DNA of 64,000 nucleotides from assembly GCA_019454205.1 (NCBI GenBank), contig CP075369.1, forward strand, positions 62,001-126,000, given 5' to 3'. Each line of letters starts with the position of its first letter. Within the stretch, counting starts at the first letter, position 1. The notes under the pieces were generated by a model. It was given only the letters and a program-made list of their open reading frames with translations, searched no databases and was not told the DNA's origin. Origin of the DNA: Xanthobacteraceae bacterium (lineage in GTDB: Bacteria; Pseudomonadota; Alphaproteobacteria; Rhizobiales; Xanthobacteraceae). Position numbers and translations under genes: made by a program. Below, one piece after another: positions 51,181 to 59,715 of the stretch.

Positions 51181-52440
51181 ATGACGGCAAAGGGATTGAG
51201 CGCAAGCTGGAACGATGTGTGGCTGGTCGACGGCGTGCGCACGCCGTTCGTCGATTACACTGGTGCGCTGTCGCAGGTTTCGCCGACCGACCTCGGCATC
51301 AAGGCCGCGCGCGCGGTTTTCGCGAAGACTTCCATCTCTCCCGAAGACACCGGCATTGTCGTCACCGGCAACATGGCGCAGGCGAGTTTCGACGCCTACA
51401 TGCTGCCGCGCCATGTCGGTCTTTACTCCGGCGTGCCGATCGAGGTGCCCGCACACATGGTGCAGCGCGTATGCGGCACAGGCATCGAAGTCATCATGCA
51501 GGCGGCGGACGCAATCACGCATCGCGGCGCGAACCTCGCGCTCTGCGTCGGTGCGGAATCCATGAGCCGCAATCCGGTCGCGAACTACACTTCGCGCAGC
51601 GGTTTCCGCATGGGGCAGGTTGAGTTCAGGGACTTCCTCTGGGAAGCGCTGCTCGATCCTGCCGCCGATGTCACGATGGGTCACACGGCGGAGAACCTCG
51701 CGCAGAAATACCAGATCACGCGCGCGGAAGTGGATGCCTTCGCCGCGCGTTCCTTCGAGCGCGCCTTGAGTGCGCAACAAAGCGGTTTCCTCGCAGGTGA
51801 GATTACGCCGGTCATCACGGAGCAATTCGCCCGCGAGGGCTACAATGCACGCGGCATCAAGCTCTCCGGCAAGATCGACGCGGTGAAGGACGATACGCAT
51901 ATTCGCCCGTCGCCGGTCGAACAGCTCGCGAAGATCCGTCCCGCTTTCGGCGGCGTGCAGACCGGCGGCAATTCTTCCGCCATCGTCGATGGTGCGGCTG
52001 CCGCACTGGTCGCATCCGGCGATTACATAAAGAAGAACGGCAAGACGCCGCTTGCGCGCGTCGTTGCCGGTGCGGCGGTCGGTTGCCCGCCGGAGATCAT
52101 GGGCATCGGGCCTGTGCCTGCGATCAAGGCGGTGCTGGAAAAAGCCGGACTCAAGCTGTCCGACATAGATCGCTTCGAGATCAACGAAGCATTCGGCGCG
52201 CAGGTCATGGCCTGTGCGCGCGAACTCGGCCTCGACGAGAACAAGCTCAACGTGAACGGCGGCGCCATCGCTATCGGTCATCCGCTGGGCGCAACCGGCG
52301 TGCGGCTTTCCGTGACGCTGGCGCGCGAACTGTCGCGCACGGGCTTGCGTTACGGCATCGCATCGGCTTGCATCGGGGGCGGGCAGGGCATCGCGCTGCT
52401 CGTCGAAAACATGAACGCCAAACAGTCACGGATGAATTGA
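51181..52440 (+). CDS. Thiolase (acyl-CoA acetyltransferase) of the hydroxycinnamate cluster
   Basis: A 419-residue thiolase with nucleophile C98 (QRVCGTGIEV), NEAFGAQ, base His in GGAIAIGHPLGATGVR and second Cys in SACIGGGQGIAL. The context suggests cleavage of aryl-3-ketoacyl-CoA to an aroyl-CoA (such as 4-hydroxybenzoyl-CoA or vanilloyl-CoA) and acetyl-CoA. It differs clearly from the pimB thiolase at 14638-15819, so the two serve separate pathways. Confidence 0.9.
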   Translation: MTAKGLSASWNDVWLVDGVRTPFVDYTGALSQVSPTDLGIKAARAVFAKTSISPEDTGIVVTGNMAQASFDAYMLPRHVGLYSGVPIEVPAHMVQRVCGTGIEVIMQAADAITHRGANLALCVGAESMSRNPVANYTSRSGFRMGQVEFRDFLWEALLDPAADVTMGHTAENLAQKYQITRAEVDAFAARSFERALSAQQSGFLAGEITPVITEQFAREGYNARGIKLSGKIDAVKDDTHIRPSPVEQLAKIRPAFGGVQTGGNSSAIVDGAAAALVASGDYIKKNGKTPLARVVAGAAVGCPPEIMGIGPVPAIKAVLEKAGLKLSDIDRFEINEAFGAQVMACARELGLDENKLNVNGGAIAIGHPLGATGVRLSVTLARELSRTGLRYGIASACIGGGQGIALLVENMNAKQSRMN

Positions 52441-52441
52441 G

Positions 52442-53203
52442 ATGGATGTAAAAGGACACGCCGCGCTCGTAACGGGCGGAGGCTCCGGTCTCGGCGCGGC
52501 CACCGCCGCCGCACTGGCCGCCGCTGGCGCGAAGGTCGCGCTGCTCGACGTCAATCTGGATGCCGCGAAAGCGCATGCCGAAAAGATCGGTGCGATCGCC
52601 ATCAAGTGCGACGTATCCGATTCCGATAGCGCTGTCGCCGCCGTGAAGGAAGCGCGCGAGAAGAATGGTGTCGCGCGCGTGCTCATCAACTGCGCCGGCA
52701 TCGGCACGCCGAAGAAGATTCTCGGCCGCGAAGGCCCGCAGCCGCTCGCCGATTTCGACCGCGTGATCCGCATCAACCTGATCGGTTCGTTCAACCTGAT
52801 GCGCCTGATGGCTGCCGATTTGCAGAACGCGGAAGCGCTCGCCGACGGCGAACGCGGCGTCATCATCTCGACCGCCTCGGTCGCGGCTTACGAAGGCCAG
52901 ATCGGTCAGGCGGCTTATGCCGCGTCGAAGGGCGGCATCGTCGGCCTCACGTTGCCGGCGGCGCGCGAGCTTGCGCAGTTCGGCATCCGCGTGCTTGCAA
53001 TTGCGCCGGGCATTTTCCTTACGCCGATGTTGCTTGGCCTTTCGGAAGACGTGCAGCGCAGCCTTGCCGCCTCGGTGCCGTTCCCGAAACTGCTCGGCAA
53101 GCCGGAACAGTATGCCGCGCTCGCGATGGAGATGGTGCGCAACACTTATCTCAATGGCGAAGTGGTGCGTATCGACGGCGCGCTCCGCATGGCGCCCAAA
53201 TAA
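52442..53203 (+). CDS. Short-chain dehydrogenase, 3-hydroxyacyl-CoA dehydrogenase type
   Basis: A 253-residue SDR with TGGGSGLG cofactor motif, LLDVN after strand 2 (Asp favouring NAD), NCAG, catalytic Ser in ISTASVAAYEG and YAASKGG. It resembles type II (HSD10-like) 3-hydroxyacyl-CoA dehydrogenases, including the GIFLTPML and FPKLLGKPEQYA segments. It probably oxidises the 3-hydroxy-aryl-propionyl-CoA. Its stop shares one base with the start of the thioesterase gene. Confidence 0.88.
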   Translation: MDVKGHAALVTGGGSGLGAATAAALAAAGAKVALLDVNLDAAKAHAEKIGAIAIKCDVSDSDSAVAAVKEAREKNGVARVLINCAGIGTPKKILGREGPQPLADFDRVIRINLIGSFNLMRLMAADLQNAEALADGERGVIISTASVAAYEGQIGQAAYAASKGGIVGLTLPAARELAQFGIRVLAIAPGIFLTPMLLGLSEDVQRSLAASVPFPKLLGKPEQYAALAMEMVRNTYLNGEVVRIDGALRMAPK

Positions 53204-53640
53204 TGTTCGTCAATCGCAGGCTGGTGCGGATCGAGTGGGGCGACTGCGACCCCGCGGGCATCGTGTTCTACCCGCGTTACTTTGCGATGTTCGATCACTC
53301 GACCGCGATGCTGCTCGAAGCCGCGACCGGCCTGACGAAGTACCAGATGCGCGAGCGCTACGATTTCGTCGGCTTCCCGATGGTCGATACCGGCGCGAAG
53401 TTCATCATCCCCTCGAAGTTCGGCGACGACATCGTGATTGAGTCGGCGGTGGAGAGCTTCGGCCGGTCGAGCTTCAACGTGATCCACAAGGTCTGGAAGG
53501 GCGACGCGCTGGCAATCGAAGCGCGCGAGACGCGGGTCTGGGCGGGCAGACATCCCGACGATCCGTCGCGGATGAAATCAAAGCCGGTCCCTGATGAGAT
53601 CGTCGCCCGGCTGCTCGGCCGCACCACCATCGACGTCTAG
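53203..53640 (+). CDS. 4-Hydroxybenzoyl-CoA thioesterase-family hotdog protein
   Basis: A 145-residue single hotdog domain with the signature IEWGDCDPAGIVFYPRYFAMFD; D16 corresponds to the catalytic Asp17 of Pseudomonas 4-hydroxybenzoyl-CoA thioesterase. It would release the free aromatic acid after thiolysis and regenerate CoA, completing the pathway. Its stop codon overlaps the stop of the convergent MarR gene in the palindrome CTAG. Confidence 0.88.
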   Translation: MFVNRRLVRIEWGDCDPAGIVFYPRYFAMFDHSTAMLLEAATGLTKYQMRERYDFVGFPMVDTGAKFIIPSKFGDDIVIESAVESFGRSSFNVIHKVWKGDALAIEARETRVWAGRHPDDPSRMKSKPVPDEIVARLLGRTTIDV

Positions 53641-54134
53641 CCGCCGCCATCCTCGTCGCCGGGGCCGATCGCCTCGACCACGCCATGCAGTAATTTCAGA
53701 AGCTGTTTGCGGCCTTCCTCGCCGATCACGCCCGCGATTCTTTCTTCGTGCTCGATGGCGCGCACGCGCATTTCTTTCATCAGCGACGCGCCTTTCTCGG
53801 TGAGCCGAAGCGCATAGGAACGGCGGTCGGTGGCGACCGCTTCGCGTTTCGCGATCCCGCGTCGCTCCAGCGTATCGAGAATGGCGACGAGATTGGCGCG
53901 CTTGATGCCGAGCGCTTCCGAAATCTGCGATTGTTTGAGGCCGGGATTGGAGTCGATCACGGTCATCACGCCGTAATGCACCGGGCGGATGCCGAGGTCG
54001 TCGAAGAAGCGCAGGAAATCGTTGAAGGCAGCGAATTGCGCGCGGCGCAGCATGTAGCCGGAAAGCGTGGGCAGGTCGCCGAGATCGACCTTACCGTTGG
54101 CGTCTTCTGTTTTGTTCGCTTTACCCGATGCCAT
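53637..54134 (-). CDS. MarR-family transcriptional regulator
   Basis: A 165-residue MarR protein. The winged helix spans about residues 45-110 (PVHYGVMTVIDSNPGLKQSQISEALGIKRANLVAILDTLERRGIAKRE, DRRSYALRLTEKG). It ends the hydroxycinnamate cluster in convergent orientation. MarR repressors of this type (HcaR, CouR, FerR) sense hydroxycinnamoyl-CoA. It probably binds the site at 48413-48427 and perhaps the copy at 1873-1887. Confidence 0.9.
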   Translation of the reverse strand: MASGKANKTEDANGKVDLGDLPTLSGYMLRRAQFAAFNDFLRFFDDLGIRPVHYGVMTVIDSNPGLKQSQISEALGIKRANLVAILDTLERRGIAKREAVATDRRSYALRLTEKGASLMKEMRVRAIEHEERIAGVIGEEGRKQLLKLLHGVVEAIGPGDEDGGG

Positions 54135-54188
54135 GGGCGTTTCTAACGCGAGTTGCCTGTGACGCGAAGCCGAAAGGCGGCGCCCTGC

Positions 54189-55082
54189 TCAGGTGTTCTC
54201 GATTGCCGCGAGACGCTGGCGCAGTTCGTCGCGTTGCGCGGGCGTGAGCGGTACCAGCGGCGGCCGTACCCGCTCCCAGCCGCGGTGATCGTAGCGCTGC
54301 GCCAGCACGGCCTTGACCGCTGAGATCAGCGGATACGACGCGATCAGCTTGCGGATCGTATCGGCGCGCTGATGCTTGCTTGCGATGTCCGGCGACTTCC
54401 AGCCATCGAACAGCGCGCGGATTTCCTTCACATGCGTGTTCGCGGTGGCGGAGATGCAACCGGCCGCGCCCTTGCCCATCGCTTCGACCAGCAGCGACTC
54501 GGAGGAGGGGAAGATCGAAAAGCCCGGAAGGTTTTCCAGAAGCGCGTTCAGATACGCGACGTCGCCCGAACTGTCCTTGATGCCGACGACGGTTTCGGGG
54601 AGCGCCTCGCGCAGGCGCTGGATCAGAGGCAGCGACCACACCAGACCGGTCTGCTGCGGGAAGTTGTAGAGATAAATTTGCAGGCGCTTGTTGTTCACGC
54701 GCGCGATGACTTCGGAAACGAAGTCGAACAGGCCCTCGTCGGTGACGCCCTTGTAATAGAACGGCGGCAATAGCAACGAACCCTTCACGCCGAGTTCGGC
54801 GGCGTGCTTCGTCAGCTTCACCGCGTCGCCGAAAGAAGAAGCGCCCGTGCCGGGCAGGAGCCGCGCTGGGTCGATGCCGGAGGCTGCGAGTTTTTCGAGC
54901 AGGCTTTTACGCTCGTCGAAATCGAGTGAGTTCGCTTCGCTGGTGGTGCCGAGCACCGCAAGGCCGTGTGCGCCTTCGCGCAACAGCTCGTGGCAGAATG
55001 CGAGATAGCGCTCCAGATCGACGGAGCGGTCCTCCCGGAACGGCGTTGCCGCGGGAGGCCAGACACCTTGCGCAAGATTCAT
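54189..55082 (-). CDS. Dihydrodipicolinate synthase-family lyase (DapA-like)
   Basis: A 297-residue TIM-barrel class I aldolase/lyase. The ATG at 55082 overlaps the stop of the amidohydrolase gene. GTTSEANSLDFDER, LYNFPQQTG (Tyr) and VVGIKDSSGD (Schiff-base Lys) are intact. The GTTSE form and the amidohydrolase neighbour suggest a catabolic aldolase or hydratase-aldolase rather than lysine biosynthesis. The substrate is unknown. Confidence 0.82.
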   Translation of the reverse strand: MNLAQGVWPPAATPFREDRSVDLERYLAFCHELLREGAHGLAVLGTTSEANSLDFDERKSLLEKLAASGIDPARLLPGTGASSFGDAVKLTKHAAELGVKGSLLLPPFYYKGVTDEGLFDFVSEVIARVNNKRLQIYLYNFPQQTGLVWSLPLIQRLREALPETVVGIKDSSGDVAYLNALLENLPGFSIFPSSESLLVEAMGKGAAGCISATANTHVKEIRALFDGWKSPDIASKHQRADTIRKLIASYPLISAVKAVLAQRYDHRGWERVRPPLVPLTPAQRDELRQRLAAIENT

Positions 55083-55930
55083 TGTTTCTTCTCGGAACGG
55101 AACAGGCGCTCGGCATTGCCGAACGCGATTTTGTCGGCGTGCTCTTTCGGGAGCTGGCCGAGCCAGTTGCGGTAATTCTTGATCAGGTTGTCGTACTGGA
55201 ACCAGCGTTCGGTGATCCACGTATCCGTGCCGAGCAGGAAGCGGTCGGAATGGGTGGTGAACAGCTCGCGCCATTCCGGCGTCAGGTTGCCGGACGAGTC
55301 CGTGATGCCTCCACGGAACGAAAGCTCGCCCATCAGCGTCGGATATTTCTTGAACAATGCTTTCAGGTCGGCGGGCGAGGTGGAAAAGCCCGTATGCGCC
55401 CAGATGATGCGCGCGCCCTTGTCGTGCGAAAACAAAATCTCCAGCGCCTGCTCGTCGCAATGCGCATGGATATAGAGATCCTTCTCGACCGCGAAGCGCA
55501 CCAGCTTCGCCGCATACTCGCTGGCGGCGGCCTTGCCGTAGATATGGAATTCGCCGACGCCGCGATAATAGCCGCGCTTGTATTCTTCGAGCACCATCTC
55601 GTAGATCGACGGGTCGTTGAACCAGGTCGGAATATCGGCGCGCGTCTTGTATTGCCTGATGAACGGCACCACCCAGACGTCGCTCTGCTTCGCTTCCACC
55701 AGCGCGACGGTGCCGACATTCGGGCGGCTGGTGGCAAGGATGCCCTTGATGTTGTTGCGTTTGAAGATTTCGAGCACCTGCTCGACATTATAATAAGGCT
55801 TCGGTTCCCAGTTGTAGTGCAGGTGCGCGTCGAAGATCGGCCCTTGATATTGCGCAAGTGCGGGCTTGGTGCCCGCAAGGACAAGCAAGGCAAGCGCGCC
55901 GATAACGGCAGATTTGAAGAAAAAACGCAT
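55079..55930 (-). CDS. Exported amidohydrolase-family (TIM-barrel metal-dependent) protein
   Basis: About 283 residues with a signal peptide (AVIGALALLVLAGTKPALAQ), so periplasmic. Candidate metal ligands are FDAHLHY (HxH), YIHAHCDE, IIWAHTGFS and LLGTDTW. It resembles COG2159-like amidohydrolases but no specific substrate is recognised. An ATG at 55942 is an alternative start. It is translationally coupled to the DapA-like gene, which is cytosolic, so they may handle successive steps of one compound. Confidence 0.78.
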   Translation of the reverse strand: MRFFFKSAVIGALALLVLAGTKPALAQYQGPIFDAHLHYNWEPKPYYNVEQVLEIFKRNNIKGILATSRPNVGTVALVEAKQSDVWVVPFIRQYKTRADIPTWFNDPSIYEMVLEEYKRGYYRGVGEFHIYGKAAASEYAAKLVRFAVEKDLYIHAHCDEQALEILFSHDKGARIIWAHTGFSTSPADLKALFKKYPTLMGELSFRGGITDSSGNLTPEWRELFTTHSDRFLLGTDTWITERWFQYDNLIKNYRNWLGQLPKEHADKIAFGNAERLFRSEKKQ

Positions 55931-56050
55931 GGCAAGGAGCATCCTGTAGCGGGCCTCGCGGAGACTGCCGGAAGTATTCGCGGCGTCAAGCCGCAGCGCG
56001 AAGCGGCCGTTCCCTAGCACGCTTCCATGCCCAGCCTGTATAGAAGGCAC

Positions 56051-56572
56051 ATGCGCATCATCGGTCTTGCCGGCTGGAGCGGTTCGGGAAAAACGACACT
56101 GGTGGCGCGGGTCATCCCCGTGCTGGTCGGCCGGGGCATTTCCGTTTCCACCGTGAAGCACGCGCACAAGGGCTTCGACGTCGATCTGCCGGGGAAGGAT
56201 TCGCACCGGCACCGCACCGCCGGGGCCACCGAAGTCTTCGTCACGTCGGGCATCCGCTGGGCGCATATCCGCGAATTGCGGAACGAGCCGGAACCCGACC
56301 TGGAAGACATCGTGAAGATCATGAACCCGGTCGATCTCCTGATCGTGGAAGGATTCAAGCGGCACCGCCACCCGAAACTGGAAATCCACCGCGCCGAAGT
56401 GGGCAAGCCGCTGCTGCATCCGGACGACGAGTATATCGTCGCGATTGCGTCCGACGGCCCGCTCCCGCAAGCAAAAGTGCCCGTGATTTCGCTCGACGAC
56501 ATCGAGAAGGTCGCGGACGTACTGACCGCCGAGGCGATGCCTGCCGAGCGAATGCGCGGCGCCGCGCGCTGA
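56051..56572 (+). CDS. mobB: Molybdopterin-guanine dinucleotide biosynthesis protein MobB
   Basis: A 173-residue P-loop GTPase-like protein with Walker A GWSGSGKTTL, VSTVKHAHKGFDVD and DLLIVEGFKRHRHPKLE, all MobB signatures. It assists insertion of the guanine dinucleotide onto the molybdenum cofactor. An in-frame ATG at 56027 is possible, but the core starts at MRIIGLAGWSGSG. It stands alone. Confidence 0.92.
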   Translation: MRIIGLAGWSGSGKTTLVARVIPVLVGRGISVSTVKHAHKGFDVDLPGKDSHRHRTAGATEVFVTSGIRWAHIRELRNEPEPDLEDIVKIMNPVDLLIVEGFKRHRHPKLEIHRAEVGKPLLHPDDEYIVAIASDGPLPQAKVPVISLDDIEKVADVLTAEAMPAERMRGAAR

Positions 56573-56598
56573 AACGAAACCGGCGCCGCGATTATGCG

Positions 56599-58119
56599 CT
56601 ACGCGACGTTCTTCGAATAAGTCTTGCCGTAGGTCTCGCGCAAAACGTTCTTTTGCACCTTGCCCATCGCATTGCGGGGCAGGTCGTCGGCGAAGAACAC
56701 GCGTTTCGGCTGTTTGAACTTCGCGAGCCTGCCTTCGAGCGCGGCCAGCACATCGGCTTCCGCGAGCGTTGAATCCTTCGCGCGCACCACGACGGCGGTC
56801 ACGCCTTCGCCGAGGTCGGGATGCGGCACGCCGATCACGGCGGATTCGACCACGCCCGTAATCGCGTCGATCTCGCCTTCGACTTCCTTCGGGTAGACGT
56901 TGAATCCGCCGGAGATGACGAGGTCTTTCGCGCGGCCGACGATATGGACGTAGCCACGCTCGTCAATCTTGCCGACGTCGCCGGTGATGAAGAAGCCGTC
57001 CGCGCGGAATTCCGCTGCGGTCTTCTCCGGCATGCGCCAGTAGCCGCCGAACACATTCGGGCCTTTGACTTCGATCACGCCGATCTCGCCCTGCGGCAGG
57101 ACTTTCCCGGTTTCGGCATCCGCGATGCGCAGGCTCACGCCGGGCAACGGGAAACCGACCGTGCCGGGCACGCGGTCGCCGTCATAGGGGTTCGACGTAT
57201 TCATGTTGGTTTCGGTCATGCCGTAGCGCTCAAGCAACGCGTGGCCGGTCAGTTCCGAGAATGCGCGATGCGTTTCCGCGAGCAGCGGCGCGGAGCCGGA
57301 AACGAACAGGCGCATGTGCTTCGTCGCTTCGCGCGTCAGCCCCGGATGTTCGACGAGACGGACATAGAATGTCGGAACGCCCATCATCGAGGTCGCCTTC
57401 GGCATCAGGCGCATGACTTCATTGGCGTCGAATTTCGACAGGAAGATCATCGACGCATGGGCCAGCAGGACCACGTTGGTCGCAACGAACAGCCCATGCG
57501 TGTGGTAGATCGGCAGCGCGTGCAGCAGCACGTCCTTCCCGGTGAAGCGCCAGTAGTCTTTCAGCACCTGCGCGTTCGAGAGCAGGTTGTCTTGCGATAG
57601 CATCGCGCCTTTCGAGCGCCCGGTCGTGCCCGATGTATAGAGAATGGCCGCGAGGTCGCTTGCCCCGCGCGCAACCGTTTCGACGTCCGGCGCATCCGCG
57701 ACATTCGCGAGCAGCGTGCCGTCGCCGCCGGTGCCGAGCGTCTCCACCCGCGCCACGCCGAGTTTCTTCGCGAGCGCGCGCACGCCTTCCTCGTTCTCCG
57801 GTTTGCAGACCACGACGCGAGGCTCGGCATCGCCGAGGAAATATTCCAGTTCGGCGAGCGGATAGGCGGTGTTCAGCGGCAGGAATACCGCGCCCGCGCG
57901 CACACAACCGAGGTAGAGCGCGAGGCTCTGCCACGATTTCTCGACTTGCACGGCGACACGGTCGCCCGGCTGCGCGCCGCAGCGGATCAGGTGCGAGGAG
58001 ATTTTTTCCGCCAGTGCAAACACGTCGCCATAGCTGCGGGTGCTGCCGTCGGAGAGTTCGATCAGGGTCTTGGCGTCGTCGCGTGCGCCGCCGCGGAGTG
58101 CGTCATAGAGATAGTTCAT
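56599..58119 (-). CDS. matB: Malonyl-CoA synthetase (MatB-like)
   Basis: A 506-residue ANL ligase with P-loop LYTSGTTGRSKGAML, LLERYGMTETNMNTSNPYDGDR, TGDVGKIDERGYVHIVGRAKDLVISGGFNVYPKE and catalytic Lys near RNAMGKVQKN. The MTETNMNTSNPYDG region matches MatB, which makes malonyl-CoA (or methylmalonyl-CoA) from the free acid. No matA decarboxylase or matC transporter is next to it. The BtuF-like gene lies 31 bases upstream on the same strand. Confidence 0.85.
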   Translation of the reverse strand: MNYLYDALRGGARDDAKTLIELSDGSTRSYGDVFALAEKISSHLIRCGAQPGDRVAVQVEKSWQSLALYLGCVRAGAVFLPLNTAYPLAELEYFLGDAEPRVVVCKPENEEGVRALAKKLGVARVETLGTGGDGTLLANVADAPDVETVARGASDLAAILYTSGTTGRSKGAMLSQDNLLSNAQVLKDYWRFTGKDVLLHALPIYHTHGLFVATNVVLLAHASMIFLSKFDANEVMRLMPKATSMMGVPTFYVRLVEHPGLTREATKHMRLFVSGSAPLLAETHRAFSELTGHALLERYGMTETNMNTSNPYDGDRVPGTVGFPLPGVSLRIADAETGKVLPQGEIGVIEVKGPNVFGGYWRMPEKTAAEFRADGFFITGDVGKIDERGYVHIVGRAKDLVISGGFNVYPKEVEGEIDAITGVVESAVIGVPHPDLGEGVTAVVVRAKDSTLAEADVLAALEGRLAKFKQPKRVFFADDLPRNAMGKVQKNVLRETYGKTYSKNVA

Positions 58120-58150
58120 GGCCGCTAGGGAGCGCATGAACGCCTCGGCG

Positions 58151-58954
58151 TCAACCGTGCTGGAGCGCCGCCCATTCGCCGATGATCGCGGCGATGCCAT
58201 CCAGCCCATCGGTCAGTGCCGCCGGGCCGGGTTGCAGGATCAGCGCCGATTTGATCTCGCGCACGAACCCGTCACGCACCGCCGGGATTACGGCATAGCC
58301 CGCGCGCGCCGCAACCTTTTCGGGGCGGAATTTCTTCCCGCACCATGAGCCGATGATGATGTCGGGCCGTGCCGCGATCACGTCGGCTTCCGCGATGATG
58401 CGGTCCTTCGCGAGCGATTTTCCGGCGAGTTCGGGGAAGCACTCCACGCCGCCCGCTGCCTCGATCAGTTCGGATACCCAGCCGATGCCCGTGATCGGCG
58501 GCTCGTCCCATTCCTCGAAATAGACCCGCGGTCGCAGGGGAAGGCTTGCGGCAAAGGCTTTCGCCGCATCCAGCCGTTCGCGCAATTCGCTGTTCAGCCG
58601 CGCGCCTTTGGCGGGTTCGCCCACCAGCGCCGCCACGGTCACGATCATTCCGAAGATGCCGTCCACGGTCCGGTGGTTGAAGGCATGCACGGCAATGCCG
58701 GACTTGATGAGGCTGGCCGCGATCTCGGCCTGCAAATCGGAGAAGGTCAGGACCAGGTCTGGTTCGAGGGCGAGAATTTTTGGAACGTCAGCCGAGATGA
58801 ACGCCGAGACGCGCGGCTTCTCCCGGCGGACACGGGCAGGACGCACCGCGTAGCCGGAAACCCCCACGATCCGCGCCTCCTCGCCGAGCAGATAGAGTGT
58901 TTCGACCGTTTCCTCGGTCAGGCAGACGATTCTGCGGGGCGGAAAGGCGGTCAT
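58151..58954 (-). CDS. BtuF-like (cobalamin/iron-complex) binding protein, no signal peptide
   Basis: A 267-residue periplasmic-binding-fold protein: RIVCLTEETVETLYLLGEEARIVGVSGYAVRP, PKILALEPDLVLTFSDLQ, and FEEWDEPPITGIGWVSELIEAAGG match the BtuF/Fe3+-siderophore class. No signal peptide is visible at the N-terminus, unlike true ABC receptors; such cytosolic-looking forms are widespread and poorly understood. No btuCD-type genes are nearby. Confidence 0.78.
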   Translation of the reverse strand: MTAFPPRRIVCLTEETVETLYLLGEEARIVGVSGYAVRPARVRREKPRVSAFISADVPKILALEPDLVLTFSDLQAEIAASLIKSGIAVHAFNHRTVDGIFGMIVTVAALVGEPAKGARLNSELRERLDAAKAFAASLPLRPRVYFEEWDEPPITGIGWVSELIEAAGGVECFPELAGKSLAKDRIIAEADVIAARPDIIIGSWCGKKFRPEKVAARAGYAVIPAVRDGFVREIKSALILQPGPAALTDGLDGIAAIIGEWAALQHG

Positions 58955-59140
58955 CGGGGGTTCGGAAACTGCCGGACGGTCATTTGAAACAGGCCGATTT
59001 TAGCCAGTCATAGGCGCTGCCGGGGCCTCTGGAAAACCCGTTGCACTGCGGCATGTTCTGCGTGACTTTACGAGGGTCTGGTGGGTATACCCGCCGCGCG
59101 CGAATCGCCGCGCCATGGAATTTCCTCGAGGAGGGCTGCA

Positions 59141-59713
59141 ATGGATTTCGGCTGGATCATCGCGCGTGTGCAGAACATTCTGATGCGCCCCAAGGACGAA
59201 TGGTACGTCGTTGACGGAGAAGAAGGCAGCGTCCAGCAGGTCTTCACCTACGCAGCGGTCGTGGCGGCGATCCCGGCATTGCTTGGCCTGCTGATCGGGT
59301 TGATCTACATCGGCCCGTTCGCGATCGTGAACGCGGTTATCGGTTACGCCTTCACCTTCGGCTTTCTCTATGTCGCGGCGCTGATCGTCGATTTCCTCGC
59401 GCCGAACTTCGACACCGAGAAGCATTTTCCGAGCGCGCTGAAGCTCGTGACCTATTCGGCGACGCCGGGCTGGGTTGCGGTGGCGCTCTCGTATGTCCTC
59501 GGCCTGATCCCGGCGCTCGGCGCCATTCTCGCGCTGCTGCTGCTGATCGCCGCGATCGTCTACTACGTTTACCTGTTCTATTACGGCATCCTCATCCTGA
59601 TGCGCGCACCGGTAAACAAGGCGATCGGTTACACGGCGGCTTCGATCGGCATCATGTTTGCGGCGGCTTTCGTGTTCGGCATGATCCTCGCCGCGCTTCG
59701 CCTCGCGATCTGA
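59141..59713 (+). CDS. Yip1-family membrane protein
   Basis: A 190-residue protein with five hydrophobic segments (about 40-62, 68-95, 110-128, 132-155, 163-188). The ATG at 59141 follows GAGGAGGG. The cytosolic N-terminus (ARVQNILMRPKDEWYVV) is typical of bacterial YIP1-family proteins. Function unknown. Its stop lies two bases from the stop of the convergent mepA gene. Confidence 0.82.
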   Translation: MDFGWIIARVQNILMRPKDEWYVVDGEEGSVQQVFTYAAVVAAIPALLGLLIGLIYIGPFAIVNAVIGYAFTFGFLYVAALIVDFLAPNFDTEKHFPSALKLVTYSATPGWVAVALSYVLGLIPALGAILALLLLIAAIVYYVYLFYYGILILMRAPVNKAIGYTAASIGIMFAAAFVFGMILAALRLAI

Positions 59714-59715
59714 GA

